Below, piece by piece: positions 25,232 to 34,352 of a stretch of 64,000 nucleotides of DNA. Each line of letters opens with the position of its first letter. Within the stretch, counting starts at the first letter, position 1. The notes beneath the pieces were generated by a model. The model was not told where the DNA came from and did not search any database. It saw nothing but the letters and a program-made list of their open reading frames with translations. The stretch is from CBDDBK01 sp965225715 (lineage in GTDB: Bacteria; Bacteroidota; Bacteroidia; Cytophagales; Flammeovirgaceae): positions 434,001 through 498,000 of the forward strand of contig CBDDBK010000004.1 of the NCBI GenBank assembly GCA_965225715.1, in the 5' to 3' direction. The translations under genes and the position numbers were made by a program.

Positions 25232-25825
25232 ATGGATTATAAAGAATATAAAAAAGCGAGTAAAAGGCATTTATACACTTGCAAAACTTTTAAAAAAAAT
25301 CTTGCAAAAGAAGATTTGTCGGAAGACCAAAGACAACATCTTCTTTTCAATCTTTATTATCTTTGCGGCTATATTATTGAGTGTAGTCTTAACTTTGCTA
25401 TCTTAAAATTTATTGATTTTGAAAGGATTGCAAGAGATAATAATTTGATAGACGAAAATGGGAATAGGGATTGTAAATTGCTGAGAAGTTGGCACAACTA
25501 TAATCATAAAGCGAGTTTCTCATATCATTATAAAGATGAGGCTAAAAGACCTCAAATAGACAAATTTGCAGAGTGTTACTTATACAGACCAGGTCATAAA
25601 TTTCAAAAAAATGCCGAATTTGTTTCAACGTTACTACCTGAAAAAGCTAAAAATATCAGAGGAATAGGTTCAAAAATAGGAAATGATGTTAAAACATTGT
25701 TTGAAGAATGGGATGTTAATTATAGGTACCAAACTAAAAGCAAAATATTGAAAACCCAAGATGTTTTTAAATTTTTAGATTTAGCAGAGGAAATATTTAC
25801 CAAATTAGACAATATAGGTCTTTAA
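25232..25825 (+). CDS. HEPN-like protein paired with the KGGIGR ATPase
   Basis: A 197-residue, mainly helical protein. Residues 7-60 have the HEPN N-terminal pattern: a basic KRHLYTCKTF helix and NLYYLCGYIIECSLNFAILKF, comparable to the GYxxExxLK helix of HEPN domains. R85 and H92 in LLRSWHNYNHKASF give an R-x6-H arrangement, compatible with the R-x4-6-H active site of HEPN RNases. The rest is Lys-rich helix. It is 12 bases upstream of the 991-residue ATPase, so the two are an operon. HEPN proteins commonly act as RNase effectors in bacterial defence and toxin systems. The domain call is by pattern only and needs a profile search. Confidence 0.6.
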   Translation: MDYKEYKKASKRHLYTCKTFKKNLAKEDLSEDQRQHLLFNLYYLCGYIIECSLNFAILKFIDFERIARDNNLIDENGNRDCKLLRSWHNYNHKASFSYHYKDEAKRPQIDKFAECYLYRPGHKFQKNAEFVSTLLPEKAKNIRGIGSKIGNDVKTLFEEWDVNYRYQTKSKILKTQDVFKFLDLAEEIFTKLDNIGL

Positions 25826-25837
25826 AATTAAAAAATT

Positions 25838-28813
25838 ATGTTAAAAATTATTGATTCTATTCATGAAATAAAATCTTTTTTAGAAAATGAAAGCCCTGAC
25901 GTACTTATTGATTTTAGAGTTTATTTCAGAATCAATATGGCTATAGATATTGATTTAATTGTTAGAAAAAGAAAAATTATCAAAAGGAAGTTGGAGGAAA
26001 AATTTCAACCATTAGGATATGACTTAATTATTAATGAAATTGATGAAGATGAATGGGATATACCTCATGTTTTTGATAAGAATAAAGAGACCAAAATAGA
26101 TTTTGGCTTAAAACGACGCTTGGGCATATACACAAAAGACGATGAAGAAAATCAGACCGAAGAAGCCCAATCTTCAGATGAAAAAGACGAAACCTTACCC
26201 ACCGTCACCACTTTTTACAGCTATAAAGGCGGCATCGGTAGGACGACAACGCTTGTTTCGTTTGCCACTTTTTGCGCCAGGGTAAAAAAGAAAAAAGTGG
26301 TCATTTTGGATTGCGATTTTGAAGCCCCCGGTTTTACAAATTATTTTGATATGAATACGGAAAGATTAGCAAAGATAAACGGTGTCTTAGAATATCTTTT
26401 GGATAAGCAGTTTTTGGGTGATAATAAAAAACTAAATATAGATGATTACAGTTTAAAGGTAGGGCAGGATTATTCTGGGGAAGGCGATATTTATGTTATT
26501 CCCGCCGGAAATTTAAGCAACGCATCAGCAGATGACACCGAACGAACCCACCGACAACATTATTTAGAAGGTTTAGCTCGTTTGGACATTGCTTCGGTAA
26601 AGTATTTGACCCGCCAGTTTCAAGATTTTATTTCCGAAATCAATGATCAATTGAAACCCGATATTATTTTAATCGATTCGCGAACAGGTCTCAACGATAT
26701 ATTTACCATTTTATCTAATATTTCCAAAGTCCTTATCGGTTTTTTTGGCAATAACATCCAAAATAGAATTGGCTTAGAACAGTTTTTAGATATATTTGGA
26801 AATACTGAAAGCACCAAGAACATTTTCTTGGTTAATTCCATAGTGCCAGATGTAGCTTACTTTAATAACTTTAAAAAACAAGTCGATAACTATATTGATC
26901 ATGAAGAAAAATTTTATCAAGAAGATGAGGATGGTGAACAAATAGAGAAACTCTATTTCAAAAAATATTATGTCGAAAGGCATTCGACTTTGGAAAAATT
27001 AGGAACTGACTTTGCCCACAAAGAACAAGGTAAAGACCAAGATTATGACAGCAATTGGGTAGATTTAATTGACAAAGATATTTTCTTTAAAGATTTTTTC
27101 AATGACCTTTATAGTTCTATTGAAATAAAGAGACCTGATAGCTCTAAAGAAACGGAAGAGAGCTCAAAGCAAAATAAGGAGAGTACAAAAGAAATAATAA
27201 ATTACTTAAAAGAAAATAAAGATAAAGTTGACAAATTTCAACTAGTTCAAAATATTCTTGAAAAACTTAAAGATGAACTAAAACCGTATGCAGAATTAAA
27301 TGATCCTGAATTGGAACATTTTTATTTTCGTCATTGTATGAAAGATATGTTCAATAGGGATAAATTTTTAATTAAAGGCAGCAAAGGGACAGGAAAAACC
27401 TTTATTTATCAATCTTTTAAAAACAAAGAAATTATAAAACAGCTTCAAGAATACAGCGGCGTAACCAAAGATAATTATTTGTTCACCAACCTTATATCAA
27501 GTAGAGACGAAAAAGATCAAGAAAGCACTAATAAATACATAGAAATTTCTCAATTTGGACTTAGAGGAATTAAAGAAAATGAAGATACGGATTTATATTT
27601 TCAACGCTTCTGGATGGTCTTTGTATGGAATTCTATTTTTTTAGACACCAACTTAAAAATAGACTATAAACCTTTTGAAGACGTTCAAGAAATTAAAAAT
27701 ACTGATACAACTATTCAACGTTTTAAAAATTATATAAAAGACGAAGACAAGTATTCTAAATTATGGAAAGATTTAGAAAAATTGAACAATGAGCTAGAAA
27801 AACAAGATAAATACCTTATTCTTCTTTTCGACCATCTTGACTCTATAGTCAAGCCTCATGAATGGTCTATGGGTATTACGCCTTTAATCGAATTTTGGCG
27901 AAGCAACCCTTTTAAACGTCTACTTCCTAAAATTTTTGTTCGTTTTGATTTATTTGAAAACCTAACCAGTTTAACCAATAGTCAAATCTTACGGTATAGA
28001 ACAATTAACATAGAATGGCAGAAAAAAGAACTTTTTGCCTATTTTTTTAAAATAGTCTTTGCATGCAGTAAAAAAGATTTCTTACTTCTTCATTATGCTT
28101 TTAATAATTATGGTAATGATAGTTTAGATTTTATCAAAAATCTTCTCTCTAATAGCCAATACAACCAAATTCCACTTGAGGAGAAGTATTTAAAACCCTT
28201 GGTAAATACTTTTTTTGGTAAAAGCGCAAACTGGAACTCTAAAGATACCCGTAATTTTGCAGACAGTTACGATTGGTTTTATACGAGTTTGGTAGATGCC
28301 AATAACCACCTCAGCATCCGTATTTTTTTATTTTTAATAGAAAAAGCTATAGAGGTTTATTTTGAAAATAGAAAAAAAGAAAGATATAGAGATGATCGAA
28401 ATGCCATTCTTAATTCCCATTTTTACGCCGATTTTCAAGTTCGTAAATATGCAGCTGAAAGATATTTTGAAGATTTAGCTTATGAAGAAGGTAATAAAGC
28501 GCTTTTAAAAGTTCATAAATATATTAATGAGGTTGGACTCTTAAAATATAAGATTCCAAGTTTCAGAAAAAAAGAGTTTTATGAATTAATAAAAAAGATT
28601 CTTGAAGAGTATAAAGGTCAAGAGGAAATGGAAGATATGAATGTAGAACGTCTTGTAAACTTGTTGGTTTCCAATGGAATATTTAAACAAGTTGTAAGAA
28701 CAGACCGTAACTACATCAATTACCATATTCCATTTTTATACCGCAATTATTTTGGGGTGAGTAATAAAAATAGAGAATACAATTCATATTCAAAATCAAG
28801 AAATCGCTTTTAA
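25838..28813 (+). CDS. Double NTPase: KGGIGRT MinD-like domain fused to a second P-loop ATPase
   Basis: A 991-residue protein, probably the sensor/switch of a conflict system. Residues 1-120 are a small alpha/beta region plus an acidic linker. Residues about 121-430 are a SIMIBI-class domain: FYSYKGGIGRTTTL (K130-T136, the KGGxGRT variant of the deviant Walker A), VVILDCDFEAPGF and ILIDSRTGLND. Residues about 465-800 form a second ATPase with FLIKGSKGTGKTF (514-521) and Walker B LLFDHLD (D665, D668). It is preceded by LNDPELEHFYFRH, as in the Sll1717-type P-loop ATPases. Residues about 880-975 are helical and end in a winged-helix-like LLVSNGIFKQVVRTD. The start is 12 bases after the HEPN-like gene, and ftsW follows after another 12 bases. 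Confidence 0.8.
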   Translation: MLKIIDSIHEIKSFLENESPDVLIDFRVYFRINMAIDIDLIVRKRKIIKRKLEEKFQPLGYDLIINEIDEDEWDIPHVFDKNKETKIDFGLKRRLGIYTKDDEENQTEEAQSSDEKDETLPTVTTFYSYKGGIGRTTTLVSFATFCARVKKKKVVILDCDFEAPGFTNYFDMNTERLAKINGVLEYLLDKQFLGDNKKLNIDDYSLKVGQDYSGEGDIYVIPAGNLSNASADDTERTHRQHYLEGLARLDIASVKYLTRQFQDFISEINDQLKPDIILIDSRTGLNDIFTILSNISKVLIGFFGNNIQNRIGLEQFLDIFGNTESTKNIFLVNSIVPDVAYFNNFKKQVDNYIDHEEKFYQEDEDGEQIEKLYFKKYYVERHSTLEKLGTDFAHKEQGKDQDYDSNWVDLIDKDIFFKDFFNDLYSSIEIKRPDSSKETEESSKQNKESTKEIINYLKENKDKVDKFQLVQNILEKLKDELKPYAELNDPELEHFYFRHCMKDMFNRDKFLIKGSKGTGKTFIYQSFKNKEIIKQLQEYSGVTKDNYLFTNLISSRDEKDQESTNKYIEISQFGLRGIKENEDTDLYFQRFWMVFVWNSIFLDTNLKIDYKPFEDVQEIKNTDTTIQRFKNYIKDEDKYSKLWKDLEKLNNELEKQDKYLILLFDHLDSIVKPHEWSMGITPLIEFWRSNPFKRLLPKIFVRFDLFENLTSLTNSQILRYRTINIEWQKKELFAYFFKIVFACSKKDFLLLHYAFNNYGNDSLDFIKNLLSNSQYNQIPLEEKYLKPLVNTFFGKSANWNSKDTRNFADSYDWFYTSLVDANNHLSIRIFLFLIEKAIEVYFENRKKERYRDDRNAILNSHFYADFQVRKYAAERYFEDLAYEEGNKALLKVHKYINEVGLLKYKIPSFRKKEFYELIKKILEEYKGQEEMEDMNVERLVNLLVSNGIFKQVVRTDRNYINYHIPFLYRNYFGVSNKNREYNSYSKSRNRF

Positions 28814-28825
28814 TAATTAACAGCT

Positions 28826-29923
28826 GTGTGGTTAGAAAAATATCTTAAAGGTGACAAATATATATGGGGAATACTTCTGGGACTAACAATAACAAGTTTA
28901 GTTGTTGTTTATAGTGCCAGCAGTAGCTTGGTTTATCATTTTTCTAACAAAACCACCACTTTTTTCTTCCTCAAACATGCTTTTTTATCTTTTGTAGCCT
29001 TGGTTTTTGCTTGGATTATTCATTTATTACCCTATAAACTTTTTTTTAAATTCGCCCAATACGGACTTCTTTTATGCCTGCCACTTTTATTGATTACGTG
29101 GTTTTTTGGAACAAGCTATAACGAAGCTACCCGATGGCTCAATATTCCTATTCTCAACTATACGTTTCAATCTTCTGATATTGCTAAACTTATGCTAGTT
29201 ATCGGTTTGTCGGGTATGTTGGCTAGAAGACAAAAAAAAACCTTAAGTTTCACACCTATTTTATTTTGGTCTAGTAGCATTTGTGGATTAATAACATTGA
29301 GCGACTGGTCTAGTGGACTTTTACTTTTTCTTATTAGTTTATTTTTGATTTATATAGGTCGTACGCCCTTGACTAAAATTTTATTATTACTAACCATAGC
29401 TGTTGGAGTAGGTTATTTTTCTTTTCAGATAGGTGAACGAAGCGGAACAGTTTCTAATCGCTGGAAACAATACTGGCAAGAAAAAGAAGTACCTTACCAA
29501 ACCCAGCAATCTTATGTCGCTATCATTTCAGGAGGTATTTTGGGAAAAGGAGTTGGCAAAAGTACTCAAAAAAACTTTTTGCCCAATTCATATTCCGATT
29601 TTACTTTTTCGATAATTGTAGAAGAATATGGTTTATTAGGTAGTCTTGTTATAATGACTATTTATTTATTTTTCTTTTTTAGAATTATCTATATCAGTGC
29701 TTATTTAAAAGGTGCTTTTGCTCAATTGCTAATCATTGGTTTAGGACTTTTAATCACTTTACAGGCTCTACTTCACATGTGCGTTACGGTGGGATTAGTA
29801 CCTATCACTGGACTGACTTTACCTTTTTTGAGTATGGGGGGTAGCAGTTTACTTTCTATGGGTATCACAACAGGAATCATTTTAAGTGTTTCTAGCTCGG
29901 GGCGCGCAAAAGTTAAGAAATGA
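28826..29923 (+). CDS. ftsW: Septal peptidoglycan polymerase FtsW (SEDS family)
   Basis: A polytopic inner-membrane glycosyltransferase for division-septum peptidoglycan, 365 residues with about ten membrane segments. It has YLKGDKYIWGILLGL and VVYSASSSL at the N-terminus, the NEATRWLNIP loop and LSDWSSGLLLFLISLFLIYIG. GILGKGVGKSTQKNFLPNSYSDFTFSIIVEEYG and LVPITGLTLPFLSMGGSSLL are highly diagnostic SEDS signatures. The short N-terminus and sequence favour FtsW over RodA. It starts at GTG 28826. ftsW normally sits with murD and murG in the dcw cluster; here it is alone, directly after the HEPN-ATPase pair. Confidence 0.85.
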   Translation: MWLEKYLKGDKYIWGILLGLTITSLVVVYSASSSLVYHFSNKTTTFFFLKHAFLSFVALVFAWIIHLLPYKLFFKFAQYGLLLCLPLLLITWFFGTSYNEATRWLNIPILNYTFQSSDIAKLMLVIGLSGMLARRQKKTLSFTPILFWSSSICGLITLSDWSSGLLLFLISLFLIYIGRTPLTKILLLLTIAVGVGYFSFQIGERSGTVSNRWKQYWQEKEVPYQTQQSYVAIISGGILGKGVGKSTQKNFLPNSYSDFTFSIIVEEYGLLGSLVIMTIYLFFFFRIIYISAYLKGAFAQLLIIGLGLLITLQALLHMCVTVGLVPITGLTLPFLSMGGSSLLSMGITTGIILSVSSSGRAKVKK

Positions 29924-30014
29924 GGGGTTATATTTATTTCTTAAAATTATTGGTGGTGTTACAGAAAAGAAATAATGAAACGGGTTAGCATATGCTTGTC
30001 AAACGAATTCGTAA

Positions 30015-31070
30015 TTATTTGTGATTTGTAACTTTTTTATAATTCCAGCCTTGTTTATCCAAATATTTTTGCCAATTCCAAGCTGATTTTAACATTGTAT
30101 TTAAATCATATTTTGTTTTCCAGCCTAATATTTTTTTTGATAAAGTTGTATCGCTAAATATTTTTTCTATATCCCCTGACCTACGTTCTATGATTTCATA
30201 ATTAACTTTAATAGTGCTAATTGCTTCAAAATTTTTGATGATTTCTAAAACACTATAGCCTTTTCCTGTGCCAAGATTAAAATATTCATAATTTTTAAGA
30301 TGTTTAAAAAGTAAGAGTCTTTCTAAGGCGATAATATGGGCTTTAGCTAAGTCAACAACATGAATATAATCTCGAATAGCTGTGCCATCTACTGTGTTAT
30401 AATCACCACCAAAAATATATAACTTTTCGCGCCAACCAATGGCTGTCTGCGTTAAATAAGGGATTAAGTTATTAGGTTTTTCTAAAGGTAATTCGCCTAT
30501 TAGTGCCGTTGGGTGAGCGCCTATTGGATTAAAATAACGTAAAGAAATATTTTTAAAATTCTTATTACTATTGGTAAAATCTTCTAATATTTCTTCACAA
30601 ATTTGTTTTGTATTTCCATAAGGCGATTTGGCTTTTTGAAAAATAGCATCTTCTTTAATCGGTAATGTATCAGGCTGACCGTATACAGTGCAAGAAGAAG
30701 AAAATACAAAATTGTTGATCTTATATTTTTTAGATAACGTTAGTAAATTAAGTAAACCATTGAGATTATTAGAATAATAAAGCAAAGGTTTTTGAGTTGA
30801 TTCTCCAACAGCTTTTTTAGCGGCAAAATGAATAATTCCATCAATTGGGTATTTAGAAAAAATTTCTTTTTCAAGCTGTTTTAGATCACAAATATTTATT
30901 TTATGAAAGACAAAGGTTCTCTTGGTAATTTTTTTTATACCTTCTGAAATTTTTAAATTTGAATTTGATAAATCATCTACAACGATTACCTTATAGCCAA
31001 ATAGCAAAAGTTCAACAACTGTATGAGAACCTATAAAACCTATTCCACCACTAATTAATACTGTTTTCAC
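30015..31070 (-). CDS. galE: UDP-glucose 4-epimerase
   Basis: Interconverts UDP-glucose and UDP-galactose for surface polysaccharide and galactose metabolism. It is 351 residues, an extended short-chain dehydrogenase. NAD-binding GGIGFIGSH is at residues 8-16, and VDDLSNSN and FAAKKAVGES are present. The catalytic S-Y-K set is in FSSSCTVYG and SPYGNTK (Y151, K155). The substrate region has YFNPIGAHP, and the C-terminal RRSGDIEKIFSDTTLSKKILGWK is the typical GalE ending. It is divergent from the YihY gene with a 30-base gap. TATTTTTG on the minus strand at 31095-31088 fits the Bacteroidota -7 consensus and could be its promoter. Confidence 0.95.
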   Translation of the reverse strand: MKTVLISGGIGFIGSHTVVELLLFGYKVIVVDDLSNSNLKISEGIKKITKRTFVFHKINICDLKQLEKEIFSKYPIDGIIHFAAKKAVGESTQKPLLYYSNNLNGLLNLLTLSKKYKINNFVFSSSCTVYGQPDTLPIKEDAIFQKAKSPYGNTKQICEEILEDFTNSNKNFKNISLRYFNPIGAHPTALIGELPLEKPNNLIPYLTQTAIGWREKLYIFGGDYNTVDGTAIRDYIHVVDLAKAHIIALERLLLFKHLKNYEYFNLGTGKGYSVLEIIKNFEAISTIKVNYEIIERRSGDIEKIFSDTTLSKKILGWKTKYDLNTMLKSAWNWQKYLDKQGWNYKKVTNHK

Positions 31071-31100
31071 ACTAAAATATTATTTAACAAAAATAAAAAA

Positions 31101-32444
31101 ATGATATATGATTTTAAAAAGATGAATTTTTCTAAAATAAAAAATTTTCTCTTACATGGTATTTGGTTTGAACACATAAAACACTTTTCGTTCACTAAAC
31201 GTATCATATATAAAGTTTTACGTATTATTATATTATCCATTCGGCAATATAATTATAAAAAATGTGGCTTACAAGCCAGTTCTTTGACTTTAATAACTCT
31301 TTTTTCTATAGTACCTCTTGTAGCATTATTTTTTGGAATTGCTAAAAACTTTGGTCTAGAGAAAACTTTAAAAAAACAAGTTTATAAGAGTTTTAAAGAT
31401 TATCAAGAAATAGTAGATAATATTATTCATTTTTCTGAAACCTTATTATCATCTGCAAAAGGGGGGGTAGTAGCAGGTATTGGTTTTATTGTTTTAATTT
31501 TTACGACTATGCGTTTGCTTTATTACATAGAAATGGCTTTTAATAAAGTATGGGAAGTGAAAAAATCACGAAGTATTATTCGTATTATTACCGACTACCT
31601 AAGCATTATGACAATAGCACCCATACTTATTGCTTTTTCAAGTGATATTTTTATTATTGTTATTAAATATCTCATTAATTTTGCATCTATTACAGCTGTA
31701 ACAGACGTGTTACCTTTTAGTTTTAGCATTTTGGATGGGGTCCGCTATTTACTTTTTTCACTCATGTTAGCTTTGGTTTATACGATCATGCCTAATATAT
31801 CTGTAAAACCAAAATATGCTCTAATTGGCGGTTTCATTACCGGTTTTGTCTATATAATTATTGAAGATATTTATATTAAAATCCAAACCTCTGTAAGTAA
31901 TTATAATACTATTTATGGCAGTTTTGCTGTTTTTCCTTTATTTCTATTATGGTTACAAATTAGTTGGTATATTATATTATATGGTGCAACTTTAGTTTAT
32001 AGCAGTCAAAATACAGAAGAATACCGTTCAGAATATCTTAAAGTCAATTTTAATAAATACCAAAGAACTTTAATAGCTTTGTCCCTTACTAACTTTATTA
32101 TAAAACGTTTTGATAATGAAGATACTACTACAAGCTATCAAGATTTAGCTACTTATTTAGATTTACCCAGAAAATCAATAGAAGATGTTATAAAAATATT
32201 ATTAAAAAATAAAATTCTAATTAAAACTAAAGAGGAAGGGGAATTTTTATTTTTACCTGCCTTAAACGGGAATAAAATTACTGTCGAACAAATCTTAAAT
32301 GCTTTAGACTTTGCGAAAGAACCGTCTAATCCTGTTTTAGAAGATTTTAAAACAGAATTAGATCAACGAATTAAAGATCTTTTATATGAATTAGAAACAG
32401 CAAAAAAAAGTATATTAAATAATAAACTTGTGAAAAATTTATAA
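31101..32444 (+). CDS. YihY/virulence-factor BrkB family membrane protein
   Basis: A 447-residue inner-membrane protein with about six membrane segments. Family features include the N-terminal ASSLTLITLFSIVPLVALFFG, the small loop and helix with WEVKKSRSIIR, IMPNISVKPKYALIGGFITG and YGSFAVFPLFLLWLQISWYIILYGATL. The C-terminal 110 residues form a cytoplasmic winged-helix-like domain (YQDLATYLDLPRKSIEDVIKILL). Early reports tied the family to RNase BN; that activity belongs to a different protein, so function is unknown. The N-terminus may start at the ATG 31101 or seven codons later. Confidence 0.85.
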   Translation: MIYDFKKMNFSKIKNFLLHGIWFEHIKHFSFTKRIIYKVLRIIILSIRQYNYKKCGLQASSLTLITLFSIVPLVALFFGIAKNFGLEKTLKKQVYKSFKDYQEIVDNIIHFSETLLSSAKGGVVAGIGFIVLIFTTMRLLYYIEMAFNKVWEVKKSRSIIRIITDYLSIMTIAPILIAFSSDIFIIVIKYLINFASITAVTDVLPFSFSILDGVRYLLFSLMLALVYTIMPNISVKPKYALIGGFITGFVYIIIEDIYIKIQTSVSNYNTIYGSFAVFPLFLLWLQISWYIILYGATLVYSSQNTEEYRSEYLKVNFNKYQRTLIALSLTNFIIKRFDNEDTTTSYQDLATYLDLPRKSIEDVIKILLKNKILIKTKEEGEFLFLPALNGNKITVEQILNALDFAKEPSNPVLEDFKTELDQRIKDLLYELETAKKSILNNKLVKNL

Positions 32445-32499
32445 AAAAATAGAACGATAAATTAATGCTCAATTACAAAAGTTAAAATATTGGTTATAA

Positions 32500-33468
32500 A
32501 TGAATAATAAATATATATCGAACGATTGTAATACACCTTCTGCTGTTTTTTTAATCAAACCTAAAAACTTTGGTTTTAACAGTCAAACTCAAAAAAATAA
32601 TTCTTTCCAAAATATATCAACTTTATCTGCTGAAAAACTTAATCAAAATGCTTTAAAAGCTTTTGAAAGTGTCATTAAGTTGTTAGAAAAAAACGATATA
32701 CCTTTTTTTGTATTTGATGATACTAATTTACCTATCAAGCCAGATGCTATCTTTCCAAATAACTGGATTAGTTGTCATCCAGATGGAAAAATTATTCTTT
32801 ACCCTATGTTTGCCCCTAATAGACGCTTAGAACGTAGAATGGATATTGTAACTAATTTGAAACAAAAACTTTTTGTTTCAGAGATTATAGATTTATCTTT
32901 TCATGAAAATAAAAAAAAATATTTAGAAGGCACAGGAAGTATGGTTTTAGATTATCAAAACCATCTTATTTATGCTTGTTTATCTCCTAGAACAGATGAA
33001 GAATTATTAAACGAATATGCCAAAATAATTGATTACCAACTTTGTATTTTTAAGGCTTATGATTTAAATAAACAACCCATTTATCATACCAATGTTATGA
33101 TGGGGATTGGGAGAGATTATATACTTGCTTGTACAGAAAGTATTGATAATAAATATATAGATGATTTTTTAAACTGGGTAAAAAAAACAAATAAACATCT
33201 CATACCCATTAGTCTAAAACAAGTTCAATCTTTTTTAGGTAATGTTATAGAACTTAAAAGTCGTTCTGGGAAACATGATTTAATCATGTCTGAAACTGCC
33301 TATAAAAGTCTGTATCAAGAACAAAAAAAGATGATTCAGCAAAGGGTCAATATTTTGAAAGTTGATATTTCTATTATCGAATATATTGGCGGAGGTGGTA
33401 TTCGATGTATGCTAACAGGCTTATTTTATAACCTTTTTGAAAATAAAGAGGAAATACTTTCTCAGTAG
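32500..33468 (+). CDS. ctlX: Citrulline-utilisation hydrolase CtlX (guanidine-modifying family)
   Basis: A 322-residue pentein-fold enzyme related to dimethylargininase and arginine deiminase. Conserved features are DAIFPNNWIS, YPMFAPNRRLERR, EGTGSMVLD, the catalytic His in IYHTNVMMGIG and the nucleophilic Cys in GGGGIRCML near the C-terminus. Bacteroidota homologues are annotated CtlX and hydrolyse citrulline. Arginase at 47084 and hutG at 19251 act on related nitrogen compounds, which points to amino-acid catabolism, but the three loci are not adjacent. The start is ATG 32500. Confidence 0.85.
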   Translation: MNNKYISNDCNTPSAVFLIKPKNFGFNSQTQKNNSFQNISTLSAEKLNQNALKAFESVIKLLEKNDIPFFVFDDTNLPIKPDAIFPNNWISCHPDGKIILYPMFAPNRRLERRMDIVTNLKQKLFVSEIIDLSFHENKKKYLEGTGSMVLDYQNHLIYACLSPRTDEELLNEYAKIIDYQLCIFKAYDLNKQPIYHTNVMMGIGRDYILACTESIDNKYIDDFLNWVKKTNKHLIPISLKQVQSFLGNVIELKSRSGKHDLIMSETAYKSLYQEQKKMIQQRVNILKVDISIIEYIGGGGIRCMLTGLFYNLFENKEEILSQ

Positions 33469-33482
33469 CTTCACCATAATTT

Positions 33483-34247
33483 TTAAAAATTTATTTTCAA
33501 ACCACTTGTCAAACTATAAATCAAATTATCTACACTGACTACAGGTTTAGAATCATTCCAAATAAAGTAAGCTATTGAAAAATTAACCTTATCACTAATT
33601 TTTATACTACAACTTAAGTCTCCAATAATACGAGGTTTTAAAAATAAATCCCACCGTGCTTGATAGTAAATAATTAAATTGATGTAAAAATTAGGATTAA
33701 AATTATGGGTTAAAGAAAGATAAGAAGAATTTTTAAATAATCGGGTCTGTGCATTTTCTCCTTCAAAACTCCAGACCTCATATTCATATATATTGCCAAA
33801 ACCAATTGCCAAAAGAGAACGTTCTGTATTAACAGCTAATAGTCTTCCAACAATTCCAGCTAAAAGGCGTTGTTTTAAACCTCTTATTTGATCGTATTGG
33901 GCTTGTGCAAAAAATTCAGTAGATACTTTATTTCTATTCCAAAAATTGATTCGAACATGGGCATAACCATTGCTAACTACAGAATTATTTGATACTTGGG
34001 TAAAATTTATATCATTGATAAAAAGGTAAAGATGTTTCTTACTGATATAAGCTAAATTGTTAACATTGGAGAAAGTCAAGACAGGATTTTCACGTTTTTG
34101 AAGATTGAAACCAAAATTCATATTTCCTATCCATTTTGTTGTAGTATCATTCAAAGTTTTTCGTTCTTTTTCTACATTCAAAATTTGAGTTCTTACAGGA
34201 TAAGCCAAAAAGAAAATATAAAGAAATAAAAAAGTAAGTCTTATCAT
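33483..34247 (-). CDS. DUF481-like outer-membrane beta-barrel protein
   Basis: A 254-residue exported protein with a signal peptide (MIRLTFLFLYIFFLAYPVRTQ). Alternating strands are typical of DUF481 barrels: TKWIGNMNFGFNLQK, NVNNLAYISKKHLYLFI, YAHVRINFWNR, LLAGIVGRLLAV, LAIGFGNIYEYEVW, YLSLTHNFN and a terminal LTSGLKINF. Function is unknown. It converges with ctlX, the stop codons being only 14 bases apart. Confidence 0.7.
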   Translation of the reverse strand: MIRLTFLFLYIFFLAYPVRTQILNVEKERKTLNDTTTKWIGNMNFGFNLQKRENPVLTFSNVNNLAYISKKHLYLFINDINFTQVSNNSVVSNGYAHVRINFWNRNKVSTEFFAQAQYDQIRGLKQRLLAGIVGRLLAVNTERSLLAIGFGNIYEYEVWSFEGENAQTRLFKNSSYLSLTHNFNPNFYINLIIYYQARWDLFLKPRIIGDLSCSIKISDKVNFSIAYFIWNDSKPVVSVDNLIYSLTSGLKINF

Positions 34248-34352
34248 TCGGTCGATAAAATATGGTAATTACGTAAAAATATTAAATTTCAGTAGAATTT
34301 TGATAAACACCCAATTGCCATAGTAGCAATAAATATTCATTCTCATTTATAA

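Noticed and set aside
28826..29923. Assignment as RodA
   Set aside because: The N-terminus and the Bacteroidota-typical GVGKSTQKNFLPNSYSDFTF and LVPITGLTLPFLSMGG segments fit FtsW better, though a RodA paralogue cannot be fully excluded.
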